DNA of 64,000 nucleotides from Mycocentrospora acerina (Eukaryota > Ascomycota > Dothideomycetes > Pleosporales). Positions 32,755 to 43,249 of the stretch are shown here, piece by piece. The notes beneath the pieces are model-generated. The model was not told the origin of the DNA and did no database searches. It saw nothing but the letters and a program-made list of their open reading frames with translations. The position numbers and the translations under genes were made by a program. The DNA lies in contig JAKUHH010000108.1 in assembly GCA_022701365.1 (NCBI GenBank), forward strand, positions 619,821 through 683,820, written 5' to 3'. How positions within the stretch are numbered: position 1 is the first letter of the stretch; each line of letters begins with the position of its first letter.

Positions 32755-32765
32755 CGGAATCTCCG
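32755..32765. promoter_or_regulatory. CGG-N5-CCG palindrome upstream of the transporter
   Basis: CGGAATCTCCG sits about 220 bp upstream of the transporter ATG. Inverted CGG triplets with fixed spacing are typical binding sites of fungal Zn2Cys6 activators, the class that Gal80 controls in yeast. One short match can be chance. Confidence 0.3.
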
Positions 32766-35700
32766 TGGATCAACAGTGGACGTTGGAGCTAGTGCATATT
32801 CCTTCTCCGGTCCAGAAAAGGCAGTAGTCCCCTCTCCGATTCTCTCCGCTGAGCGGACTTTTGCAAGCCTACTGAAATCTCTTCGGCCGGCTGACCATAT
32901 TGTTTCCATCGGATGCTTGGCGGCCGTCTGCACCAAGGTTACATGCCGAGGGCATGGCGTGGGACTAACGAAGCTTGCCCCCCGGCAAGCATCCTTGACT
33001 CGTGAGGCACTTGGCAGCTGGTGGAGCTTACGTTGCTTAGTTTCGGATTCATACGCTCGCGTACGACGACGACCCGGGTTGGCCCCATAGCCCCAACACC
33101 TACACTAGGATCTAGGCCTATTCGCATCCTGTGAATGGCTGCACACCCCGCATCGGCCGTTGAGCGTTCGAGCTCGACTTCTACGGAGCGCGGGGGAGAA
33201 GACCGGAGTTACACCGGGCCAATAGTGCGACTGTAAATTGTCAACCCACGGTAGCATTTCAATTACCGCAGCAGCTCAACAATCGGAGGAGCCCCAGCAA
33301 GGCATTCGGTCAAAGAATGTCCGAGGTACCTCAAACGCCGACCTTCAGCCTCAGCTGCAGAAGAGATCTGAGCGGGAGCGCGAAGGAAGCTAAGCCAACG
33401 TGTTTAGTCTCCTTGCTTGTCAAGTGCCTGGATTTCGGGTTCCACAAGCGGTGTTCAGTCCCCCAATCGCTCTCATGTGTGAAGGTTCTCGCTCACATTG
33501 GGAAGGTGACTGCGGCCAGTGTTCTGTTTCTTGTCAGGTCCCACAATCTGCAGATAAAGACGATTGATCCTTTGCTCAAAGTCCTCGACTCGTAGACACA
33601 TCTGACCTGAGGGCCGCGAAAAGGTGGCTTGGTCGACTGATGGCAACGTGGTGCGCGAATGCGCTGTCGGATAGGTCTCCGAAAAACAAGTTCATTGCGA
33701 AAGCGAGTACGGGCCTTTAACTCCACCTATTGGAAGCCTGACTTTTCCAAGTGCCTTGGCTGAACTATCGGTTCTTTTGCCATCTTTGTGAGAACCTGGT
33801 TCTCCGGAAAATCACTCCTCTCCGCAGAGCTTCGTGTGATTTGCCACTGGCAGAAATCGATGGTGTCATGTCGAGAGTGAGCGGCTTACCTTCCCCCACC
33901 AGAGCCCCACACATTCATCAGCTTTGCACACCATCTTCAACTTATCTTCTCGTACGAGCAGAACCGGCAATAGTTGTGTGAAATCAAGACTCATCGTGCC
34001 TGCATTCAAAGCTTTTCGTACAACGCAAGCCGGGATACCAAGGCCGATAGTACGTTTAATGGAGAACGTGCCGATCTCGTCTGCTTTCATCTTGTCAATT
34101 GCGGCAGCCATGTCCGTATGTGCTGCAACGAATACTTCCAGATCTGCGGTGAGCGTCCGTTTGCACGACAGCCGACGTGACGCGGCGAATTGCCGATGAG
34201 GCTCGTGGGTCTAGCACACCTTCTCTTGTGCACGTTGTGCATGAAGGGATGTGTATCCACACCTCGCAGATCTGTCTCAACAGAACATCTAACATGATAG
34301 TAGCGACTTTTTTTGGGGGATCCCGCTGGCGATAGGGATCTTCTCGACGAATAATCTAGCACCAGAAGCGCTGATGTGCGGCGTGCGTGGAGCCTCAGGA
34401 GTAGGAGCTTTGGAAACGGTGGATATTAGCTTTTTCTAGGCTGTTATGGATGCTGCATGCTGCGTGGTAGACATGGATACTCCAGATCCTTACCGTCTAC
34501 CGTCTTGTAGTAGATTACGAGGGTGGTGACTCAGAATTTCTGCAATGCTGTTGGAGCGCTGAGAGGTAGTATAAGAGCGTAACCAGGAGCCGCGAGAAGC
34601 CGGTCCCTCGTGGTCTCACATCTCGCATGTCTAGCTCGCAACGGCAAGTGGGTCTCCCAAATCTACACTGGTAGGCGACTAGAAAGATTATTAAAATATT
34701 CTGTTGCAGTGTTTCTGGGTTGCTTTAGCTCTAGGTCCTACCTCGGAGAAGAAAGAGATATAACGCGGACTTCGCCCAATGTCCAAGATCTGTTGAGGTT
34801 GAGCATCGCCAAACTTGATCAGTTGCATAAAAAACGTCTTTAGTGCATCTTTTAGATTGCATCGGTTTTTGTATTTCTTCGCTATTTTGGGATCAGAAAA
34901 CAGAAATAACGGTCAATACCAGCAGTCAAACTAACACTCCGTTTTCACCCATGTAACAGGTAGGGTAGACGAAGGGATGCAGTAGCTTTCAAGGTCAAGG
35001 ACATATCATCTAGGCGTGGATAGGACACCACACACTTTTTAATAATAATTAGCTCATGAAGCATCGCATAGAAGAAAACACCTCAAGCCGACCCTCAATT
35101 CATGGCTTTTTTCAACACAACCAACACCAAGTTGCCGAAAAGATCCGAAGCCTGGGATTAGAAAGTTCGACCGAACAGAATACCGAGACCTCCTTATCGT
35201 AAGAAATTGTTCTACAGACCCTGTCAAGCATCGGGATTCTCTGGAAAGGGAAGGTCCGATCCTTGGACCCGTTTTATGAGGCACCAGGAATGTACGCGTG
35301 TCTCAGAGATACGTGTAAAGCTAAAACAGTAGGAATGCATCTGTATTCTTCAGAGCCATATGTTAAGCCAATCTTCACTCTAAAGAAGTGGAATCATGCT
35401 TATCAGTGAAGACAAAATCTGGTGAATCTGAGGCGCAGGGGAAACCAATTGGGCCTGGAAAATGGGTTTTGTCAACAGTCACTCAGGCTGGAGCATTTCA
35501 TGTCAACTCAAAGAACGCCACACATCAATGGAGTCGCTCGAGTGTTGGTCAGTACCTTTTTTGATTCGTAGCTTTTTGTCTTCATCAGTCAATTTCGTCT
35601 AGTCGGCAGATCTTGAAGCAAGAGCGCATCGCACATGTAGACCTTTTGCAAGAACTGCGTAGTAAACGAGCTCCATGTTTGAGGATCACTTTATCCCTTC

Positions 35701-36175
35701 ATTTCACATGCATTTGTCCACTATTGGTGGAATTTGTATTGTGCTTTGTTTGACTCCTGAGAACAGACATAATAAATCTTACTTGGTTGCTCGAGTTTGA
35801 CGCTGTATCATTCACGCTACTGATATGGTTTTTGTTCTTTTCATTACATCATCCCCTTTTTCTGAAAACTTTTAGTCGCTCTTTTTCTTTGATTCTAGTC
35901 ACCTTCCCCCTCCATTATTTCCAACTTAGAGAGTATGCATTTCGTAAATTTTTCATATCTCTCGTTCTTTCAGTATATTTTCTATTAGCTGCCTACAAGC
36001 TCTTTCCTTCTAGCATTCTTTTACTGGGGTCCTTTTCACTTCTTTTTAGTTACATTTTTGCCTCAAGGCTACGTTTCTTTCTAGAATACTTGAGTGATAA
36101 TTGCAAAAAAATTAAAGAGTAATCAAAATTTTATGTTAATCTCGCTAATTTGAATTTCGAGAATGTGAATCTGCT

Positions 36176-36240
36176 CACATTATAGTGGGGTAGTATACGC
36201 GATTATGACTCGAATCTCTCTTTAGATTTCTTTTAGCTAG
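36176..36240 (+). pseudogene. Decayed tRNA-like sequence (His-like)
   Basis: TATAGTGGGGTAGTATACGC is close to a tRNA D-arm/A-box of the Asp/Glu/His type. It is followed by GATTATGACTCG, which resembles the tRNA-His anticodon arm GATTGTGGCTCG with two G-to-A changes. The T arm is not intact and no acceptor stem closes, so it is a relic at best. Confidence 0.3.
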
Positions 36241-36432
36241 ATGTGCGTTATAGTAGAAACACATCTAAAATACCACTACTAGCGAAGTACTTCAGCGCTT
36301 CTACGAAAGAGCTCGTTTGTTTTGTGTTGTACCCCCTCACTAAATTTAGCGCAGACCCTACAACTCAAAAAATGAGATCCTTCGTAGAGCCCAGATTAGT
36401 GTTGTAATGCACTACCTGCATTGACAATCAAC

Positions 36433-37905
36433 ATGTACCTGAGTGGTAAAATCACACGCTTTTTGGTTGGAAAACCTCGGAACTTACGCGCGCCGAAGAG
36501 CGCGTTTAAAATATTCAATTCACAGACCTTCTCCTACACAACCACCAGAACACTCGGAATAGATCTATTAACGCACGCCTGCAGCACTGACGCCGAGCCC
36601 TTGCATCGTTATCAAGTGGGCGGATACCATCCAATTTCTCTTGGAGATCTCTTCAAATACGGGAGGTACAAAGTTCTGCATAAGCTGGGCTGGGGAGGTT
36701 ACTCGACGGTGTGGGCTGCGAAAGATCTAAGGTAGCTTCGCCACCACTTAATGATTAACTTGCTTACGGTTAGCTAGAAATAAAGAGTACGTTGTTCTGA
36801 AAGTCTCTGTCGCAAATAACCATGAGAAAAGCCGAGAGCTCAAGGTCCTGCACATTTTAGCGGGGCTCGATTCTGGAGAAACTGGCTCACAGCATGTAAT
36901 GCAACTGTTGGACCACTTCCACATCGAGGGTCCAAACGGTAGACATGAATGTCTGGTACTTGAGTTTCTGGGACCAAGCGTCACAGATGTTCTTGATATG
37001 CGCTTCAATGATGAACATCTTCCAGGGGCGCTTGCGAAAAGTAGTATGCAACAGGTTCTTATTGGCCTCGCATACTTACACAAGCACAACATTGGACATG
37101 GGGGTACGGCCGGTCTTGAATTTTTCTTGGAAATACTCCCCTAATATATCACATATTTGCACTCGCGCAACTTGACTTTTGTCATCCCTTCCTTACATGC
37201 TCTCACGGAAGCAGAACTCCTTCAAAAGCTGCGAAGCCCAAAAATTGGGGCTGTCACGAGAAAAGATGGAAGACCATTAGATCCTGGGTTGCCCACATAT
37301 CTGGTCCGACCAACATTCTATCCTGCAGACGTGTCTTTGTCACAACCGCAGATCAAAATTATTGACTTTGGCGAATCTGTCCACAGCAATGACATTCCTG
37401 AAACACTCCACACTCCTCTTTGTGTTCGAGCACCTGAGGTCATTTTTGGAGAGAATTTGGACTATCGGGTTGACTTGTGGAGCGCGGGTTGCATGGTAAG
37501 TGTAGATCCAAGCCGTGTAGGCGTAAGCTGAGTAGAGAATGGAGTCGAAGCTCATCTATGCAATAGATATTCGAGCTCATAGTTGGCCAACCGCCTTTTG
37601 ATAGTATTATGACAACACCCGTAACTGTCGTTCGCCAGATGTTAGAGTCTGTTAGTGATGAATTGCCAGAGCGGTGGCAGCAAAAGTGGCGGACCATGAA
37701 CAGCGCGTGGACTGGAGACAAGATAGAGAACAGTCTTCAGGAGTGGTTAGAGGAAACATACTTTGACGGCATTAGGAAAGAAGACTTCACACAAGAGGAT
37801 ATCGTCAAAATGGGTGCGCTTATTCGTAGACTATTGCGATTTGAGCCTTCGACGAGGGCGTCAGCGCAAGAAATGCTCGGAGACCCTTGGTTTGAGGACA
37901 AGTAG
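36433..37905 (+). pseudogene. SRPK-like protein kinase, intron 2 acceptor lost
   Basis: Four exons (36433-36731, 36778-37103, 37155-37495, 37567-37905) read in perfect frame to 434 residues. Kinase landmarks are complete: LGWGGYSTVWAAKDL (glycine loop), YVVLKV (K108), GHGDLHSRN (catalytic loop, D209, N214), IKIIDFGES (D279), CVRAPEV and VDLWSAGCM. The insert between HGD and DFG and the late RRLLRFEPSTRASAQEML segment match the SRPK-like kinases widespread in filamentous fungi. The join between exons 2 and 3 needs an acceptor at 37153-37154, but the bases there are AT. The intron is otherwise normal (GTACGG donor, CCCTAAT branch region, 51 nt). No AG occurs anywhere in it or just after, and reading through gives a stop. 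The gene may be dead, or use a non-standard site, or the base may be a sequence error. Confidence 0.8.
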
Positions 37906-39228
37906 TTTGGCAATATGAAAAATTTAGCGCGTTAGGGCAGATCCTATAATTGATTTTAGGGTACATCATTACTCTTAATGCACCTGCAAAGCCGCCTTAA
38001 CTGTAGTCACTGGCCTTTTAAGCCAAGCCTTACCGTGCATCATTCGATAGTCGAAGGAAATGCACTTGGCGAAGTAAGTTGCCCTCTGCCGTTTGATATT
38101 CACATACAACACGTTCGCCGAAGACCTACATTTAGACATGACCCTGCTAAAGTTTTGAATGTTGTCTGTGGAAAAGCTGAACGAGCCTATCTGAGCAGTT
38201 AGTTCCAGGTTGACAAGCACCTTGTAAACTCATAATTAAAGGCTGTAAACTAGCCATATTTGAGTGGAATCGGCTGTCACTCTGCGTACATGATGACCCC
38301 AAATGGATGTGATTGATGCAGTGCAAGTGATCAGAAAGTTTATGTGAAACTAGTAGCAAGAGATGATATAACTTGACAAGACTATGATAAAAAAGCTACA
38401 AGAATGAATTGACAAGTGAACATTGTTGCTCAAAAAGAGAAATAAAGTACGCTAGGTGATGAATAGCGCACATTCACCAAAGGAGCTGTTAACCAGAAAG
38501 TTAAACGAGGAGAGACTTTTGTTGAGTCTTTGAAAATTGAACCTGTAGCCATACCTTTTAAGTACTCCTCATTTATCTGAACTTGAACTTCAGATAGGCC
38601 AGATTATATACTGTCCTAACTATCAATGTTTTTTTTTGGCTGACACCTGGTTTGGTCATCTCCTAAGATTAAGCGTTTTTTGAAATTCATAGTAGCAGGT
38701 TTTTCGATTTCAACCTTTTCGATCCCACATCAATACTGTGGTGATACCAAAGTCAATTTAATTTTGGGTATTTTCATCACGGTTCAAGGTCGATGCATGG
38801 TGATGCAGTGCAGTTGATGTACTTCGTATAACAGTGAATGCTTCACTTCGGCAGAAAGATTTGCTGAATATATCACTCCGTGGTTTACACACAAATTTTT
38901 CTTCTTCTTCATAGATTATGAAGCATGTGCACTTTGACACAAGCTGTTGTAGAAATATCCATAGTTTCGATAATTCGTACATTTTCGGATAAACATCAAG
39001 TTCATCGCGAGTAATTTCAAGGTTCGATTAAGGCTTAGATTTGTTGTTTTCTTGTTGCTTCAGTTAAAAAAAATGCTTAGTTACTACCTCAGTCTACTCA
39101 ATAGCTTTTGGATACTTGGAGTAGACTTTTTCTTGCAGAATACTATGTTGAGCTTCTGGTCAACTTAAATCATCCAGTGCCTGAAATTATGCGACATTAT
39201 CTGTAGCCGGTCAGATTGTTGGCATTAT
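37906..39228. other. AT-rich gene-free stretch
   Basis: 1.3 kb between the kinase and the dienelactone hydrolase, which end towards each other. It is AT-rich, with stops in all frames. No repeat, RNA gene or protein relic is recognised. Confidence 0.6.
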
Positions 39229-40212
39229 CTACGACCAAGCGTCAAAAAATCTGACAGCCTGTAGAAACGCTTCTTCCTTTGCAAATTTTTGCTTGGGGTC
39301 TGTGATATTTGCCCGAGTCGCAAATCCATGGCTAGTACCACCGTAGGTAGAAGAAGAGTATACTTGCCCTGTTTGATTGAGCATATTTTCTATCTCATGC
39401 GCTCGCTCGGTGGGTAAGAATTCATCCCTTTCTAGCCAAGTTGTTAGGTAGGTAGAACACTGTATCGGAGTTCTGGTCACTTACCAGCAAGTGCAAGACT
39501 TGCGGGACTTGCTATAGCAAGGACTTCTTCGTCCGTTAGTGAGCCCGGATGGGCCGCAAACCCTAGGTCTACGCCCTTGTTCTTATTCAAGACGCGGTAT
39601 GCATAGCGACCACCGAAACAATAACCTGATGCAGCGATAGTCTTGATTCCCAGTTCCTCCCGCATGTATTTTATGGCGACATCGATGATGGGATCAGTGA
39701 TAGAGGGTCCATGTGCTATGTTGGAGAAGTCTTGGTAATTGATCTGTACGTGATCTGAGTCCAAAGGTGCCGGGTTTCCGTTAAAAAGATCAGGAACAAC
39801 GGTCAAGTAACCGGCACGACCGAAGCTATCAGCTAACCTAAAAAGCGTATTAGAGGAATCTGGATGGGTGCCGAATATAAGATGATTACGAACAGTCTAT
39901 TTTGAAGCAGTGGAATACCAAAAGCATCTGTCAAGTAGAGAACGCCCACAGATAGCCTTTGATTCCCATCGGAGCGGCTGCATTGTGAAGGCTTAGTTAC
40001 GTAGAGAGTGACTGAAAAGCAGTCCAAAAAAATTAGCGGCCAATTGCCTTCAGTTCGAAATCATGATAAATACCATTTCTGTAGATAAATATGTCACCCA
40101 ATGGTTTTCCAGCATGAGCGATTAGAGGAACCGCTCCATTTATTCGCAGGTCAGCGGCACCTACAGATAGACTGAGCTTTAATAGACATATTGCAATAGA
40201 AAGGATGAACAT
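39229..40212 (-). CDS. Dienelactone hydrolase family protein with signal peptide
   Basis: Four exons (40212-40074, 40011-39894, 39837-39485, 39431-39229) encode about 270 residues; each join restores frame. The protein begins with a hydrophobic stretch (MFILSIAICLLKLSLSVGAA) that looks like a signal peptide cleaved near residue 19. The alpha/beta-hydrolase core follows: VGVLYLTDAFGIPLLQNR, then GYLTVVPDLFNG, the nucleophile elbow GYCFGGRYAY with Cys rather than Ser, the acid in ERDEFLP, and the base in GTSHGFATRA. This Cys-Asp-His triad is the mark of dienelactone hydrolases, which open lactone rings in aromatic catabolism; many fungal relatives have unknown substrates. Intron 2 uses the weaker donor GTTCGT. 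Confidence 0.85.
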
Positions 40213-41603
40213 GATAATTGTGTCAGTTGAGGCTTAAGGGAAGGGAAATGTCAAGTAAGATATAAGTTGATTCTGAGATGAGGATACTTGAGCATCTATT
40301 TAAGATATATGAGATTAGGAACTCTATTTGGCACGGCCAACCGGATATAATCGCTTGCTTCAATGTCACTACTGCTTGGGTAAGTACTAGTGAATACTAC
40401 GCAATAGCAAGGGCTAATCAGGTTCAAATTGCGAATTACGTCAATTTTTTAGACCCTTGAATTAAATCGGCCGCTCTTTTTGATAGCTCCAAAAATCTCA
40501 TAAATCGCGGTCCTTCACCGCGTGCACAATGTAGTGGGTGCCACTCTTAGCTGTTTGACGTCACTTGAGATCCTCTTGGTCGCCAACGATAAGCCGTCCA
40601 GTCCCCAGCTTAATTCTGCCGAAAAATTCATGGGTTTCCTTCCCGAATTGCAAAGTATCCCTACACAGTCGCAAAAGTAACAAGCAAGACTCTTAGGTCT
40701 ATTGCGTTCAGGCCAACTGTACTTTCTTATACTCTTCTGCAACAAATCATCTTACAACAGCCCGTGACTTCCTCCATAATGTGGTGGAGAGCAACTTATA
40801 CAGCCTTTGGGAAGAGAACTGTGAAATTATGGAGTTCACATGAAGGGTGACGCAGTTTAAACTAAAGTGTTGAATATCAACGGAGCAACCACCAAATCAA
40901 AGAAGGCCCAAAAATGTTGGTAAAACTCAAGAACTCGTTGCTAACTTATCAGTTCTTAAGCTGTACCCAAAATCGATTGTTATTTGGTCATTTCTTGCAT
41001 GGACATTTATAAATTGTCAGTAACTTTACCAGAACAAAAGTATAGCGTGAATGGAAAAAAACCTTGACTTTAATTTAATTACACTGCTTCGAAATAAAAC
41101 TGTATGGATATGCCGTTCGATGCAGTGGTGTTGAAGTGATAAAGCTAGAAGATGAGAACAAGGTGGAAAAAAGTAGGAGAGGAAAAGTGTGCCGCTTAGG
41201 GCTCGCTCCATCGTGGGGACCAGCTGCTACATTGTCTTTTCGTGGATGCTGCTCTTTGCCAGAAAGGGCAGGTGGATCTGCGTTCAAAACACCGTGCACA
41301 TCATGCAGAGCTGATTAGTAGTCAGTTTGCTAGTCTCTTCATACAACAAACATCTTTGATGACCTCAGATTAAAGAAAATTGAATAATTACTATTTCTGA
41401 AACTCTCGGTCTCTGTTGGCCTAACAGTCAATGTTGGTGAATACGGAAGAACATCGATCGATCTTTGGAAGACTCGATGCACAACTATTTAACTAACGGA
41501 AGCCTTCCTTCTATTTTTCTGCCTTCTATATCACTACCACTGATAATTCTCTGCATACTCAACAGTTTGCTTGCAAAAATCCTCTTTTTTGTGTTTTCCC
41601 ATC
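40213..41603. promoter_or_regulatory. Divergent intergenic region, hydrolase / dehydrogenase
   Basis: 1.4 kb of AT-leaning DNA between a minus-strand and a plus-strand gene, so it holds both promoters. No coding frame or repeat is recognised. Confidence 0.5.
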
Positions 41604-42746
41604 ATGTCTTCCTCCAAGTCCCTAACAAATCGTGCTCTGTGGCTATCCTCTTTCGACAAGCCGATGGAACTGATTGAACTTCCTGTCCCCACGGTCACGG
41701 TAGGCTCGGCAATTGTAGAGGTGCTCGCAACACTCATTGTGCCTTATACAGACCGTATTCATAATGGAGAACTCCAGGATACCTATCACATCCATTTGCC
41801 TCTTGTGCCCAATGCAAACGCTATCGGCCGTGTGCACGAGGTCGGTCCGGATGCAGTCAGACTTAAGAAAGGCGATCTTGTGTATGTGGATGCAATAATC
41901 TACGGAAAAGACAATCCAGATGTCATGATCCTTCAGGGCCATCATGGAGGAGAGAACCCCGAAGGAAAAATCCTGATGCAAGGCGAGTGGCGGGATGGGA
42001 CTCTCCAAAACTACCTTAAAGCCCCTTTGGAGAACGTATATCTCCTAGACGAGACACGGTTGAGCGGAGAGCTTGGCTACAGTTTACCAGACCTTCTAGC
42101 AACCACACACTTCCTCGTTGTCGCCGGTGCACTCTCCGAGGCAGCCAATCTCACCTTTGGCGAAACGGCCATTATCGGTCCGGTTGGTGGTACTTTTGGG
42201 GGTGCAGCTGTTGATCTAGCCCTTGCCATGGGAGCCAATGTTGTAGCCCTTGGGCGTGACGGAAATAAACTGGCGGAGATGGCCAAAACAATCAACAAGC
42301 CGGAGAGGTTTAGATACGTGTGCATGAAAGGAGACGAGGATATTGATCTTGCCGCTATCAAGTCGGCGTGTCCTAGTAACTTCGCCCACGTGTACAACGA
42401 TTGGACACCCGCCGGTATGAAAGATCCACCATATCTCACAACTGCTGTGAAGGCTATCGGTGCCAATGGAAGGGTTGTCTTGAGTGGAGGGGGTACGGGA
42501 AACGCGCCAATTCCCTATGGCTATGTTGTCAACAAGAACATCACTATCTTTGGAAAGCACATGTGCACTCGTCAAACACTGGAACGTGTGATTGGGTTGA
42601 TCTCTTCCGGAATCTTGAAGATCGGAAAAGCAGGCGGGAATACTGTGTCGTCTTTCAGCTTGGAGGACCACAGAGCGGCTGAAGAGCATGCGGCGAAATA
42701 TGGTGGGTGGAGGAATCAGACCGTAATTGAGCCAGCTACTAAATAG
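41604..42746 (+). CDS. Medium-chain dehydrogenase/reductase (alcohol dehydrogenase-like)
   Basis: A single exon of 380 residues from the first ATG in frame. The N-terminal GroES-like half includes VEVLATLIVPYTDRIHNGE and NAIGRVHEVGPDAVRLKKGDLVYVD. The usual zinc-ligand Cys of alcohol dehydrogenases (CHSD block) is replaced by PYTD, so the catalytic zinc site appears missing. The NAD(P)-binding half has ETAIIGPVGGTFGGAAVDLALAMG followed by NVVALGRDGNK. GRVVLSGGGTGNAPIPYGY and NKNITIFGKHM follow the usual pattern. It probably reduces or oxidises a carbonyl with a nicotinamide cofactor without zinc. Substrate is unknown. It lies 1.4 kb from the dienelactone hydrolase. Confidence 0.8.
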   Translation: MSSSKSLTNRALWLSSFDKPMELIELPVPTVTVGSAIVEVLATLIVPYTDRIHNGELQDTYHIHLPLVPNANAIGRVHEVGPDAVRLKKGDLVYVDAIIYGKDNPDVMILQGHHGGENPEGKILMQGEWRDGTLQNYLKAPLENVYLLDETRLSGELGYSLPDLLATTHFLVVAGALSEAANLTFGETAIIGPVGGTFGGAAVDLALAMGANVVALGRDGNKLAEMAKTINKPERFRYVCMKGDEDIDLAAIKSACPSNFAHVYNDWTPAGMKDPPYLTTAVKAIGANGRVVLSGGGTGNAPIPYGYVVNKNITIFGKHMCTRQTLERVIGLISSGILKIGKAGGNTVSSFSLEDHRAAEEHAAKYGGWRNQTVIEPATK

Positions 42747-43249
42747 AATATAGTGTGAGTAACCAGATTGATCGATCTGAAGGCTGGGATCGCATGTATA
42801 AAGAAAATAACGAATACTGCAAAACTAGAAAATCAGATGCTGTCAGTTTAGCAACTTTGTGCTAGAGCAAAGCGTAATCTTTTTAGTCCACGCGAGGAGA
42901 TCAGAATTGGTTTTCTACGAGGAAAATCTTCAAATTAACATCTCATGATCGGTGCACTTCAAATGCAGAGATATAACATGTTCGTGTTGTTTGACATTGT
43001 GACGCATTGCGTGGAAGTGTATGTATATGGTCTGTGCGGGTTGCGATGGAGGGTTGCTGTTGCTTCGCTTAAGTTTGTTTACGTTGATCCCAGTTTGTAG
43101 CACACCAACCGTAGCTGCCTTGCTACACACACACAAAGCAACAGCAATCCTGCCATCAACCCACTACCAACGAATCCCACTACCACAATATATCATTTTT
43201 CGCTAACGCAACCGCGAACCTGGCGAGACTCAAAGAAAACACGGTCCCT
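42747..43249. promoter_or_regulatory. Spacer and promoter of the coiled-coil gene
   Basis: 503 bp between two plus-strand genes. The right end has the C/A-rich leader usual for fungal genes (CCACTACCACAATATATC). Nothing else is recognised. Confidence 0.55.

Larger units (their letters stand above)
32537..36432. other. 3.9-kb gene-free region
   Basis: No credible gene. From 32.5 to 34.8 kb the base composition is near that of coding DNA, and short open frames overlap on both strands, but none has an ATG plus codon structure, and I recognise no domain. It could be an old decayed element or gene. From 34.8 kb on it is AT-rich. The left end is the transporter promoter, with CGG-N5-CCG at 32755-32765. 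A tRNA-like relic lies near 36181. A perfect 8-bp inverted repeat (TAGATGTG/CACATCTA) lies at about 36239-36268. Confidence 0.55.

Noticed and set aside
33317..34362. Short overlapping frames on both strands at 33.3-34.4 kb
   Set aside because: None has an ATG start with splice-supported extension or a known domain; I could not piece together a gene.
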